Below, in pieces: positions 33,723 to 41,820 of a DNA stretch of 64,000 bases (position 1 is its first letter; every line of letters begins with the position of its first letter). The notes below the pieces were generated by a model that was not told the DNA's origin, did not search any database, and saw only the letters and a program-made list of their open reading frames with translations. A program made the position numbers and the translations under genes. The stretch is from Spiroplasma endosymbiont of Lonchoptera lutea (GTDB taxonomy: Bacteria > Bacillota_I > Bacilli_A > Mycoplasmatales > Nriv7). The stretch is from positions 620,001 through 684,000 of the forward strand of contig NZ_OZ026463.1 of NCBI RefSeq assembly GCF_964019715.1. Reading direction: 5' to 3'.

Positions 33723-34190
33723 TTAATTATTTTTTAATTCTGCTTTAAAAGATAATATTTTTATTGGAGTAGTAATTGTTTTGTTGGCAATTTTAACATG
33801 AATATTTGAAGCAATAAATTCTGTTTTATCAAACATTTTGTCATTTTTTATTGTAATTTTTAAGCTTTTAAGTTCGTTTCATACTATATCATTTTTCTCA
33901 AAATCTAAATCTTTTAAACCACAATTAAGTCTTCAATTTTCTTTACAACTGCTAGTTCCGTCATATTTTAATCACTTTGGAATATTAATAATTTCTTCTT
34001 CTTTGGTACTATAAAAATTTATTGTATATTTATCGTTATATTTATATGTAATTTGAATTTTAACATTTGATAAATTTAATTTGTTAATTATTAACAGTTC
34101 GGCCGGTGACAATTGGTCTGGTTTATTTGAACAAGCAGTTATAGATAATATTGTTAACCATAAACTAACTATTATATTTAAAATTTTCAT
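33723..34190 (-). CDS. Provirus lipoprotein carrying a copy of the adsorption-protein N-terminal domain
   Basis: 155 aa. The signal 'MKILNIIVSLWLTILSITAC' ends in lipobox I-T-A-C, so the protein should be membrane-anchored and surface-exposed. After about 18 linker residues come about 114 residues (LNLSNVKIQITYKY ... KILSFKAE) nearly identical to residues 49-162 of the 621-aa protein encoded just upstream; the visible difference is Ile for Val. It then ends with LKNN. The DNA is equally conserved (342 bp, one mismatch seen), so the duplication is recent or maintained. A lipoprotein displaying a phage attachment domain could block superinfection or act as a decoy. That role is inference; a chance tandem duplication fused to a lipoprotein signal is the alternative. 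Confidence 0.75.
33738..34079 (-). repeat. 342-bp direct repeat, copy in the lipoprotein gene
   Basis: Same sequence and orientation as 35605-35946, with one mismatch seen (ATTTTAAC versus ACTTTAAC). Confidence 0.9.
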
Positions 34191-34224
34191 TTTTTAACTC
34201 CTTTTATTTGTTTGAATTATAATT

Positions 34225-36090
34225 TTACACAAAAATTCTTAATATCATTAAAAAGATGGCAAAACCGATTAAAAATTGAAAGGTGTAATAAAAGGCTGGT
34301 ACTGTTTTAAAAACTGGAAAAATTGCGGTTGAAAAGTTAACTGTTGCTTTTGCGATAATTGCTAACGGTCGCAAAATCGTCATGATTTGTGAAGCAGTGA
34401 GTATTCAATTTATCATTTTGATGCCAGCGTTTTGAATGGCACATCCAATATCATTAAAAGTTGGTATTCATCGTCCAGAATATTTGCAATTTGCTGGCGA
34501 AATTAAGTCATCTCATTCACTGTTATTTAAACTATCGGGGATAAAAGCTGTTGAATTTAATACATTAAAATCATAAATTTTAAAATTGTAGTTATAGATG
34601 TTACCTTTGTGATAAAGTGGAAAAGTTAAGGTAAAAATATTAATACCGTAACGAATATCAATATCGGTGTTGAGATAATTAATACTGTTAGCAGTCTTGC
34701 TGGTTGGCAAGGTAATCAGTTTATTATCATAAGATTTAAGAACATTAAAATCAATTTGATAAATGCTATTGGTATTGTTAATAGCATTGTAATTATCTTG
34801 GTGCATTTTTTTGTCAAAAGTAAAGAAATAACTTCTTAGTAATAATTCTGAGTTTCCTATAATATTTACTAAGTATTTTTTGGGATAAAAGGTAATTAAG
34901 GAACGATAAAAGAAACCGATTTGAATAAAGTAATCCTTCTTATAGTTTTCTATACCCTTAAAATCAATTTCAGTATGAGTTTTTTCGTCCATATCAAAAG
35001 TAGCATAAAATAAACTAGCAAAGAAGTTTCCAAGGATTTCATAGATTTCATCAAAAATATTTTTGTAATCACTGTTATTAATACTAGGAATGTTGTTTTT
35101 AAAATAAAGGTAAATGTCATTTCGTAAATCGGGGTCATATCGTAGAAAACTAAATTTAACACTAAGATAATTTAATGTTCCAAAAAGGTACTTAATTAGA
35201 TAATAATCGTTAGTATTTGCAGTGTCATATTTTCAAATTTCGCTTTCACCGTGTAATAATTGTAAATAGTTATTACCTGCAATTAAGGTTTTATTAAAAG
35301 CTTTAATTTTTAAAACATTTTCATTTATTTTATCTTCACTAGTAGAACTTTTGTGATAAAAATAGCTTTCACTTTTAAAGCCGTGATTTTTAATCGTAAA
35401 TTCTTTGTAATAACCTTTTTCTAAGGTGTCAATGAAATTAAATATTGGCGTTCAATATAAATAAGAATAATTGAATTTGTCAAAATCACCACGATGAATC
35501 ATTAAATAGTTAAGGTTATCAATAACATCGCTATATTTATGTTTGCCATCAAAATTAGTGGTTGTTTCTGGTAAATCAATATCAGTTGTTGGTTTGATTT
35601 GTGCTTCTGCTTTAAAAGATAATATTTTTATTGGAGTAGTAATTGTTTTGTTGGCAATTTTAACATGAATATTTGAAGCAATAAATTCTGTTTTATCAAA
35701 CATTTTGTCATTTTTTATTGTAATTTTTAAGCTTTTAAGTTCGTTTCATACTATATCATTTTTCTCAAAATCTAAATCTTTTAAACCACAATTAAGTCTT
35801 CAATTTTCTTTACAACTGCTAGTTCCGTCATATTTTAATCACTTTGGAATATTAATAATTTCTTCTTCTTTGGTACTATAAAAATTTATTGTATATTTAT
35901 CGTTATATTTATATGTAATTTGAACTTTAACATTTGATAAATTTAACACATAAGTTTCTTCGCTTTCTCTTTTATTTCTAATTAATGATTGTGTTGTTGT
36001 TTCATTATTGTTAATGTTTTGGGGAATGGTAAAAATGTTATTGAAACTAATAATCAACACGGTAAATATTTTCATAAACATTTTTATCAC
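34225..36090 (-). CDS. Plectrovirus large surface protein (putative adsorption / minor coat protein)
   Basis: 621 aa. Architecture: N-terminal signal peptide (MIKMFMKIFTVLIISFNNIF), an 'SLIRNKRES' segment, a large hydrophilic ectodomain, and a hydrophobic C-terminus with two membrane segments (INWILTASQIMTILRPLAII and FYYTFQFLIGFAIFLMILRIFV). This matches the large ORF1-type protein of Spiroplasma plectroviruses and is analogous to filamentous-phage pIII. Assignment is by size, topology and position before the small membrane proteins. Many Trp are TGA. Residues 49-162 are duplicated in the downstream lipoprotein. The stop lies 34 nt before that gene's start. Confidence 0.75.
35605..35946 (-). 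repeat. 342-bp direct repeat, copy in the large surface-protein gene
   Basis: Partner of 33738-34079. It encodes residues 49-162 of the 621-aa protein. Confidence 0.9.
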
Positions 36091-36096
36091 TCCTTT

Positions 36097-36369
36097 TTAA
36101 AATATTTTATTTTTCATTGTTCTTTTGGTTTTAATCTTTTTTAATATAAAACGAATTAAACAGTTCACTATTTCTGTTATGGTTAGTCATACTAAGGAAT
36201 AACCTATAATCATTAACTTACCAATTGTTCCAAAATTTTTAATGAATTGTTGCAAATTTTCAATATCTGTATGTAATAATAAAACTATACTTAAAGATAT
36301 GAATATAATGTAATTAAGTATTATTCATCAATATCTTTTTAAAAAATTAATTAACTTGTTTAGTTTCAT
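36097..36369 (-). CDS. Plectrovirus small membrane protein (90 aa)
   Basis: Two hydrophobic segments (WWIILNYIIFISLSIVLLL and IGKLMIIGYSLVWLTITEIV) and a Lys-rich C-terminal tail (KKIKTKRTMKNKIF). Its start overlaps the end of the 130-aa gene by 23 nt, so the two are translationally coupled. No family is recognised; a role in the virion cap or in assembly would fit its place in the phage operon. Confidence 0.75.
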
Positions 36370-36739
36370 TTTTTAAGGCTCTTTTAAATTTAATTTTTTG
36401 AATAATAAAGCGGATTAATTTTTCAAGTTTAATTGCAAAATATATTGCTCCGCCTCATCAGAAAATAAATATTCCTGCTAACATAATACCACTATTGAAT
36501 TTACCAAAGAATTTAACCATCTCTTCATTCATAAATTTATTAAATTCATCCCTTGTTCCAGTTATTCATTTAGTATCGATTACTGTAAATGCACAAATTA
36601 ATAAACTTATAAAGATGAAAATGATACTTAATATTATTTTTAACCACTGTTTTTTAAAAGAATTTTTAATTCTTAATTTTAAAGGCGTTTTTTCTTTTGA
36701 ATTGTCTTTTTTAAATAATTTTCCTAAAAATTTTTTCAT
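36347..36739 (-). CDS. Plectrovirus membrane protein (130 aa)
   Basis: A basic N-terminus (KKFLGKLFKKDNSKEK), a membrane segment 'IILSIIFIFISLLICAF', a hydrophilic loop, and a second segment 'GIMLAGIFIFWWGGAIYFAI' containing two TGA-encoded Trp. It resembles an enlarged relative of the 90-aa neighbour ('WWGG' versus 'WW', the same Lys-rich tail), perhaps from an old duplication. AGGGAGAATTAAA precedes the ATG. Function unknown. Confidence 0.75.
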
Positions 36740-36761
36740 TTTAATTCTCCCTTCATATTTT

Positions 36762-37010
36762 TTATCGTCCTTTAATCACAATAAATAAAGCAATAAGTAC
36801 ACAAGTGACACCAAGAATGGTAAAGATTGGATGTTGCGAGAATGTCCGAGCCATTGGTTTAAATAGTTCTAAAATTGTTAAATTGCTAGTAATAAACTTT
36901 TGAAAATTGGCAAGCCCTTCGCTAATATAGTTTGTTAAAGTTTCAAAATGACTACCAGCTAAAAGTCCAAGAACAGTTATTAAGATAAAAATAATAATTA
37001 GTTTAAACAT
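36762..37010 (-). CDS. Plectrovirus small membrane protein (82 aa)
   Basis: N-terminal hydrophobic helix (MFKLIIIFILITVLGLLAG), a middle with 'ILELFKPMARTFSQHPIFTILG', and a second hydrophobic helix ending IKGR. The homologue in the second plectrovirus remnant (44944-45189) keeps 'LFKPM-R-FSQHPIF-ILG', showing that this motif is constrained. It lies between the 130-aa and 94-aa genes; a minor capsid role is plausible but unproven. Confidence 0.8.
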   Translation of the reverse strand: MFKLIIIFILITVLGLLAGSHFETLTNYISEGLANFQKFITSNLTILELFKPMARTFSQHPIFTILGVTCVLIALFIVIKGR

Positions 37011-37012
37011 TA

Positions 37013-37297
37013 TTAGTTACCTTGTTTTGCTTTTAATGGTTTTATTTGTTTTTTAGCTTTTCCTCACGCACTTAGCCGCCCTTTATTTTTAACGGCATAT
37101 TGGCGTTGTTTTTCTAAATTAACTTGTTGACTACCAAATCCAAGAATAATTGCCATAAGAAATTCTACAGCCAGCGTTAAGAATAAAGGAAATATTAGTT
37201 GAATATTCGTTCCTGGCACTTCAAGGCTTCAAATTAAATCAAAAACTTTATAAAGCATTTGGGCGAGAAAGTCGGCCATTTTTACGAGATTTTCCAT
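37013..37297 (-). CDS. Plectrovirus membrane protein (94 aa)
   Basis: Starts 'MENLVKMADFLAQMLYKVFDLIW', then a hydrophobic stretch (IQLIFPLFLTLAVEFLMAIILGF) and a basic C-terminus rich in Lys and Arg. The homologue at 45199-46589 begins 'MENLEKMASLIGDMFYKVFDLIW', so the N-terminus is the conserved part. The basic tail could contact DNA or the cytoplasmic side. It starts just past the stop of the Zot-like gene. Confidence 0.8.
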
Positions 37298-37303
37298 TTT
37301 TTA

Positions 37304-38287
37304 TTATTCCTTTTCTTTCATTTTTCTTAAAAATTTGCTGAATTTATCCATTTTTAAGTATTCTAAGTCTTCTAAATCAATTGCTGTGTCAGTATAGTAT
37401 TTGTCTTCATAGTCAGGATTTACTTTTGCATTTAAGTAATCTCTTAAAAATGCTAGATAAAAAGAATTGTAAGTGTTTAATATTGGTAGAGGAATTTTTA
37501 GTTTAAAAAAATAAATATCAAGTTCAGGAATATCACGATATTTAATGCGACGGCCCCTTTTATTATTTTTAGCATCAATTAAGGTGTTTCGTCAGCGTTC
37601 ATATTCTTCAATGCTCGTAAAGGTGCCATAAATGACTTTTAAGTAGGGGCGAAAAATATTAACTGGTTTTTTGCGAATTCCCACAATCACATTGTTGGCA
37701 ATATCACGAACTTTAACTCAAATATGTTTATCTCTTTGACCGCTAGCCAACACAATATGACCAAAATGTCGTGCTAGAGCGAAATATTCTTGAATACCGG
37801 TTTCTTCGTTTTTGGTATTATTTTTTTCTCAATCAGTTCCTTCTAAAAATAAATTAGTTTCATCTCACAAAAGTAAGGTTTTGTCCGGCAATACCGGATA
37901 ATCAAAGTCTAACAATCCCATATGCCCTAAACTTAATTTTTGGGTTTCTAGTAATGGAAATGTTGATGCGATATGATATTTTTTCTTTTTTAGTAATTTT
38001 GATGCGTATATTAGAAAGGCGGTTTTTCCAGTTCCTAATGAACCAATAACAATATTTAATGGTGAGTTTTTTAAGAAATTAATAACTTTGTTAATTTGTG
38101 TTAAATTACTAATTTTAAAAAGGAAAATTAAAATACAACCTGCTAAAAATAAATAGCTCACAATGTTTTTAAAATAACCGTTGTAAATATATCAAATTGC
38201 TCCTCAATGTCATAAAATTAAAAATGAGGTGCGATTTAATTCAATAAAATGGTTATTTTTTTCTATTATTCATTTGCAAAATTTCAT
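37304..38287 (-). CDS. Zot-type P-loop assembly ATPase of the plectrovirus
   Basis: 327 aa. N-terminal hydrophobic segments (residues 20-65) are followed by a Walker A motif in 'VIGSLGTGKTAFLIYASKLL' (about residue 87-97), and a Walker B-like 'KTLLLWDETNLFL'. This is the Zonular-occludens-toxin/pI family that drives extrusion of filamentous phages through the membrane. 'HIVLASGQRDKHIWVKVRDIANNVI' matches the conserved region downstream of the ATPase core. About 60% of residues appear shared with the second copy at 46603. Preceded by AGTGAGGTGTAAG. Confidence 0.9.
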
Positions 38288-38311
38288 CTTACACCTCACT
38301 TTATTTTTTTA

Positions 38312-38560
38312 TTAGCGTACTGCTCCAAGTAGTTTTTCAAACATTTTAAAGCAAATAAAGAATATTGCCAAAATAAATGGAAAAATGAATATTCAATAGT
38401 CAGCAAAGAAGTTACCAACTTGTGGCATATTAACAGCAATAATTTCTCACATTTTAGTAAACGCTGTTATGATCGCATTTCATAATTTAGTCATTGCGTC
38501 ACTAGCTGTTATTTTTTCTACTGTTACTGGTGTTTCTCCCACTAAGAAAGTTCCAATCAT
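38312..38560 (-). CDS. Plectrovirus major coat-type protein (82 aa)
   Basis: N-terminal 'MIGTFLVGETPVTVEKITASDAM' and an amphipathic helix (TKLWNAIITAFTKMWEIIAV), then one membrane helix 'YWIFIFPFILAIFFICFKMF' and a short basic tail. This is the usual build of an inovirus/plectrovirus coat protein. GGGGGTGATTAT gives a strong ribosome site. The sequence around 'MPQVGNFFADYW' is conserved in the remnant copy (MPNVVNFFATYW at 47624). Directly upstream of the Zot gene, as in SpV1-type genomes. Confidence 0.82.
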
Positions 38561-38609
38561 ATAATCACCCCCTTTCTTTTAATATAACTTCTTGACATTA
38601 ATTTCGCTT

Positions 38610-38840
38610 CTATCTAAATACTGATATGGTTTTCCAAAGTAGCATTAGAATAAATCACACCATAATTGCTGTTAAAAATCAAAAAGCAATGTTTGCTATT
38701 AAAAGTCAAAGTGGTGCTTCTATTAATTTAATTTCTTTACCACCAGTAACATGCGCCGGGATAGTTGTAATTTGAATAAATAAATCTCAGAAAGTTTGTT
38801 TAATTTGTTCTCAATTAAATTCTTTTAAATTTATTGTCAT
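38610..38840 (-). CDS. Plectrovirus small membrane protein (76 aa)
   Basis: Amphipathic N-terminus with TGA-encoded Trp (FNWEQIKQTFWDLFIQI), a polar linker, then a strongly hydrophobic helix (PLWLLIANIAFWFLTAIMVWFILMLLW) and a short basic end. Could be a second coat or minor coat protein. No counterpart is seen in the truncated remnant at 44914-47911. Confidence 0.72.
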
Positions 38841-38843
38841 TTT

Positions 38844-39005
38844 TTATCTCCCAAAAATTATTTTTATTGGTAAATACATAATTGAGATTAATGCGAAAAT
38901 AAAAGTAATTATAATAATTAATTCGGCAATAAACGCAACTTGTGTAGGCATTTTTTCTATCGGAACAAACAGTTTTAAGAATTCCATAATAATTTCTCAA
39001 AACAT
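38844..39005 (-). CDS. Plectrovirus tiny membrane protein (53 aa)
   Basis: MFWEIIMEFLKLFVP start, with one hydrophobic helix (FIAELIIIITFIFALISIMY). Start and stop are coupled to neighbours: its ATG shares a base with the stop of the 73-aa gene (TAATG), and the 76-aa gene starts 4 nt after its stop. It is too short for standard prediction thresholds but well placed in the operon. Confidence 0.68.
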
Positions 39006-39226
39006 TATTTTTCATCCTCGTTATTTTCTTTTGAATTAGGAGCTTTAACTCATTCTTTAAAGCGAGCAATAAATACTTTTTCGTCTTTTGTAAAATTACC
39101 AGAATTATTTTTAATGGCATTTTTATATTTAATTCGCATTTTTATTTTGGCATAAATTTTATAAGCAAAATATGCCGATAGCATTATGCTGATAATAATA
39201 AATATTAGTCCAATTGCAATATTCAT
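39005..39226 (-). CDS. Plectrovirus small protein with one membrane helix (73 aa)
   Basis: N-terminal membrane helix 'IAIGLIFIIISIMLSAYFAY' followed by a basic/polar tail ending NNEDEK. AAAGGAGTTTAAAA precedes the ATG and overlaps the end of the 108-aa gene. Function not recognised. Confidence 0.7.
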
Positions 39227-39228
39227 TT

Positions 39229-39555
39229 TTAAACTCCTTTAAAATAGTTATAATTTGTATCTTTTTTATTGTTTTCTTTTTCGACAATGAAGAAACTTAA
39301 TAATTCTTGTCCTTTAATTAACTTGGTTTCTTGCTCTGGTTGATTAATTGAAATTACTTGGTATTCATTATTCTTGATTATTCCGATGCAAATTGAATTT
39401 TCATATTTTCCTTTATAAACAAATCGTTTTGGAAACCAAATACCGATTTGTTTATTAAATCACGGAATTTTTGGTGCCTTGATTAAAATTGCGTTTTGAG
39501 TTTCTTTTAAGAGATATTTTTTAGTATTTAAGAAAATGTTTTCAATTTTTTTCAT
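39229..39555 (-). CDS. Plectrovirus 108-aa protein, first gene of the phage operon
   Basis: Soluble, basic, with beta-strand-like segments: 'QIGIWFPKRFVYKGKYENSICIGII' and 'EYQVISINQPEQETKLI'. The first small soluble gene downstream of the origin-like intergenic region is where filamentous phages often place the ssDNA-binding protein. The alternating basic and aromatic residues would fit that role. No definite motif is seen, so this is a suggestion only. AAAGGTAATTTACT lies upstream of the ATG. Confidence 0.65.
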
Positions 39556-39581
39556 AGTAAATTACCTTTCTTATTTGTTAT

Positions 39582-39683
39582 AAACTAAGTTATTTAACTA
39601 AGTTTTTTAAACATTCATATATCGCAGATTTGAATGTTTAACAATTTTTGTTAGTAAACTTCGTTTACTAATTAACTTAGTTT
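39582..39683. other. Nested hairpin array, candidate phage replication or packaging signal
   Basis: An outer stem AAACTAAGTTA (39582-39592) pairs with TAACTTAGTTT (39673-39683). Inside are two perfect hairpins: TAAACATTCA (39608-39617) with TGAATGTTTA (39631-39640), and TTAGTAAAC (39651-39659) with GTTTACTAA (39663-39671), loop TTC. It lies in the only long non-coding stretch upstream of the phage operon, where ssDNA phages keep origins and packaging signals. Confidence 0.6.
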
Positions 39684-39756
39684 GATTTCATTGGTGCAAA
39701 AAAATATAAAGCATAATTAAAAATAATAAGTGTTAATTTAACCTTATATTTCTTGC

Positions 39757-39786
39757 AATAAATAAATGAGCTCATATTTATTTATT
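39757..39786. repeat. Imperfect palindrome near the right end of the provirus
   Basis: AATAAATAAATGAG / CTCATATTTATTTATT, with a 2-nt bulge. Between the hairpin array and the terminal repeat. Could be a terminator or part of the end structure. Confidence 0.55.
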
Positions 39787-39796
39787 GATTTTGTGT

Positions 39797-39825
39797 AAAA
39801 CTAACATAAGTGTGTGCTTTACACA
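39797..39825 (-). repeat. Provirus terminal inverted repeat, right
   Basis: Read inward it begins TGTGTAAAGCACACACTTAT and continues GTTAGTTTT, matching the left terminus. Confidence 0.85.
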
Positions 39826-39840
39826 GTTTTAAAACAATTT
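39826..39840 (+). repeat. 15-bp direct repeat, right border of the provirus
   Basis: GTTTTAAAACAATTT, identical to 29432-29446. The IS30-B reading frame resumes immediately after it. Confidence 0.9.
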
Positions 39841-40730
39841 ACAATTGAATTTATTCTGGATTACTTGAAAAGGTTACTAGTAAAAATTTAAGAAGAAAAG
39901 GTAAGAAACGAAAATCTCAAGAAAATCGGGGTAAATTTAATGGTAAATCCATTAAAGAACGAAATGTTAATAATCGCATAACTCTTGGCCATTGAGAAGG
40001 TGATACTGTAGTATCATCACGAGGTAAAAGTAAATCATGTTTAATAACTTTAGTTGAAAGAACATCAAGATTTACTTTAGCAATATTAGTTGAAAATAGA
40101 ACTACTAAAGTTATTAACAAAAATATTAGTCATTATTTATCAATTCTTCCAAATAATCTTGTTAAGACTATAACATTTGATAGGGGTAAAGAATTTGCTA
40201 ATTGACAACAACTTGAAAAAAATTTAAATGTGAAAATTTATTTTGCTGATGCATATTCACCTTGACAAAGAGGTACTAATGAAAATACTAATGGTTTAAT
40301 TAGAGAAAAATTTCCTAAAAAATTTAATTTTTCAAACACTACTAAAAATGCAGTTCATAAATTTATATTGTCTTTAAACCAAAGACCAAGAAAAATACTA
40401 AATTATCTTTCGCCAATCGAATATTTGGTTAGAAAAATAATTTAGTTGCACTTAACTTTACAATTTGGCATCTTAAAAATCTTGATGATTTAACAGAAAA
40501 AATTAATAATGATTTAAAAAAAATTGATTCTAATATTGAAGTGGTAGTTAATTTTTCTAATGCTGCAAAAATCTTTCACTTTGTTATTTATCTTCAAGGA
40601 ACGGTATTATTTTATAATATTGCTTGCTAGTTGACTAGATGCTTTAAAAAATGTCAAGAATTAGTTTAGATATTTTGTTTTTCTTTTTTAAACAAGATAG
40701 GATATAATTAAATGAAGGAGGTTTTTTATA

Positions 40731-41669
40731 ATGAGAAATTCTAATTTTGCATTTCGCCGTTTTTTTATAATTTTTGCTAATGTTTTTGTGTTTATTGGCG
40801 CGTTCTTTGTGTTAACAATGATTACTTTTTATACAATTGCAGCATTAAGAAATGAGATTACGGAGTTAACAGCCTATGATAATGATTTTCGTACGGTAAT
40901 TACTGATATTATAAATAAGGGTTATTTTCCAGTTATGGCATTAATTATTTATATTGGAGCAATGCAATTAATTTATAGTGCTTTAATTATTAAATGAGCA
41001 ATATCACTTAATGATGAGCAATTTATTAAACATCGTTGATTAATTTTAGTTTATAGTTTCTTTAATATGACATTTTTTACTGGATTTATGTTGCTTTCAT
41101 TAGATCAAAAAAGAATTGAGACGGGTATTAAAGCGAAAAGAAAAATGGCACTACATGAATCAAGTGTTTTTGCTTTATCAGGTGCGATGTTAATAATTTT
41201 TACTGCTGTTTTACTATTGACAAAAAATCTTAATAGTGAAATTGTTAATATAAAACAACCCTTTATTATTACTTTAAGTATTGCTGGGGTATTCTTATTA
41301 TTTGGGGTGATGGGCTTATTGTCAATTAGTAAATTAAAAAATGTTAATTTACCAGATAGTAATTCTTTACAAAATGTGCCAGTAAAGTCATTTAATGATC
41401 AGTTTGCTAAGTTAATGATTGGTTTTAGTATTATTTTTATATTAGTTAAAATGCTTATTGTTCTTGTAATTAATACTATTGGTTATTTAAGTCAAATGTT
41501 TAGTCGTGAAAATCGTGGATTTTTTAGTAATATTGGAGCAACGATAAATTTAATTTTTATGTATACTATTGTTTATCAAGTATTTCAAGCATTACTTCAA
41601 AAAGATGATCAACCGCTAGTTATTGATTTATCAAATATTGATACTAAAAGACAACACCAACGGTTTTAA
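40731..41669 (+). CDS. Conserved-type integral membrane protein, unknown function
   Basis: 312 aa with about six or seven membrane helices in blocks (for example 'FFIIFANVFVFIGAFFVLTMITFY', 'ALIIYIGAMQLIYSALII', 'FALSGAMLIIFTAVLLL', 'IITLSIAGVFLLFGVMGLL') and a short polar C-terminus. TATAAT at 40703-40708 and GAAGGAGG just before the ATG make it a clear transcription unit, closed by a terminator. It follows the ruined large gene by 100 bp. No domain is recognised. Two TGA codons read as Trp. Confidence 0.85.
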
Positions 41670-41692
41670 GTAATTTATTATTTAATAATTCT

Positions 41693-41730
41693 AAAAACTG
41701 CTTCTTAATAAAAATAAGAAGCAGTTTTTA
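41693..41730 (+). terminator. Intrinsic terminator
   Basis: Stem AAAACTGCTTCTTA / TAAGAAGCAGTTTT with a T-run. Confidence 0.9.
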
Positions 41731-41820
41731 TTTGGGTGTGGGATATTATTATTAATTTTGAATTTTCTTTCATTTTTTTTGCGTTATAATAGCAACTAGA
41801 TAGAAGGAAGGAGACTTTTA

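Larger units (their letters stand above)
29447..39825 (-). mobile_element. Plectrovirus (SpV1-type) provirus, full length
   Basis: 10,379 bp as found. Subtracting the nested IS3-C (1212 + 3) and IS30-A (1063 + 3) leaves about 8.1 kb, the known size range of Spiroplasma plectrovirus genomes. It starts with TGT and ends with ACA, and its termini form an imperfect inverted repeat of about 29 bp. Minus-strand genes run from right to left: 108-, 73-, 53- and 76-aa proteins, coat (82 aa), Zot-type ATPase (327), 94, 82, 130 and 90 aa, a 621-aa adsorption-type protein, and a lipoprotein with a duplicated domain. A secreted Gly-rich protein reads the other way, and a DDE transposase lies at the left end. 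The filamentous-phage-like gene order identifies it; strain-level identity is unknown. Confidence 0.9.
29107..40445 (+). pseudogene. IS30-B transposase interrupted by the provirus
   Basis: Codons 1-113 (29107-29446, 340 nt) and the remainder (39841-40445, 605 nt) add to exactly 945 nt, the length of the intact gene. The provirus entered without net loss and duplicated 15 bp of this gene. The break lies in 'FKTIYNWIYSG', ahead of the catalytic core, so the transposase is inactive while the provirus is present. Confidence 0.93.
28999..40469 (+). mobile_element. IS30-B copy 2, carrying a plectrovirus provirus
   Basis: The IS30-B left end is at 28999 and the right end at 40469, with a clean 4-bp target duplication ATCT (28995-28998 and 40470-40473). 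The element is split at 29446/39841 by a 10.4-kb insertion; without the insertion it is a normal 1077-bp copy. Confidence 0.92.
21977..40630 (+). pseudogene. Large exported protein of unknown function, split into five pieces by four insertions
   Basis: The pieces are 21977-22013, 23075-23404, 25684-27871, 28933-28998 and 40474-40630. Joined, they give about 920 residues. The ATG has a perfect AGGAGG 9 nt upstream. The N-terminus (MQKSIKLWFVLI + IIMSMFHSNISIY) looks like a signal peptide or membrane anchor; the rest is Asn/Lys/Ile-rich with many Trp as TGA and no known domain. The joins are in frame across IS30-A copies 3 and 5 and across the IS30-B target duplication (28995-28998 = 40470-40473). 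The C-terminus ends 'LQGTVLFYNIAC'. The interruptions are IS30-A (22014), IS30-A carrying IS3-C (23405), IS30-A (27872) and IS30-B carrying a provirus (28999). The function was lost after several independent events. Confidence 0.7.

Noticed and set aside
29447-39825. Integration at a dif site by XerC/D, as in other filamentous phages
   Set aside because: The 15-bp border repeat is part of an IS30-B transposase gene and does not resemble a 28-bp dif site. The element also has terminal inverted repeats and its own transposase.
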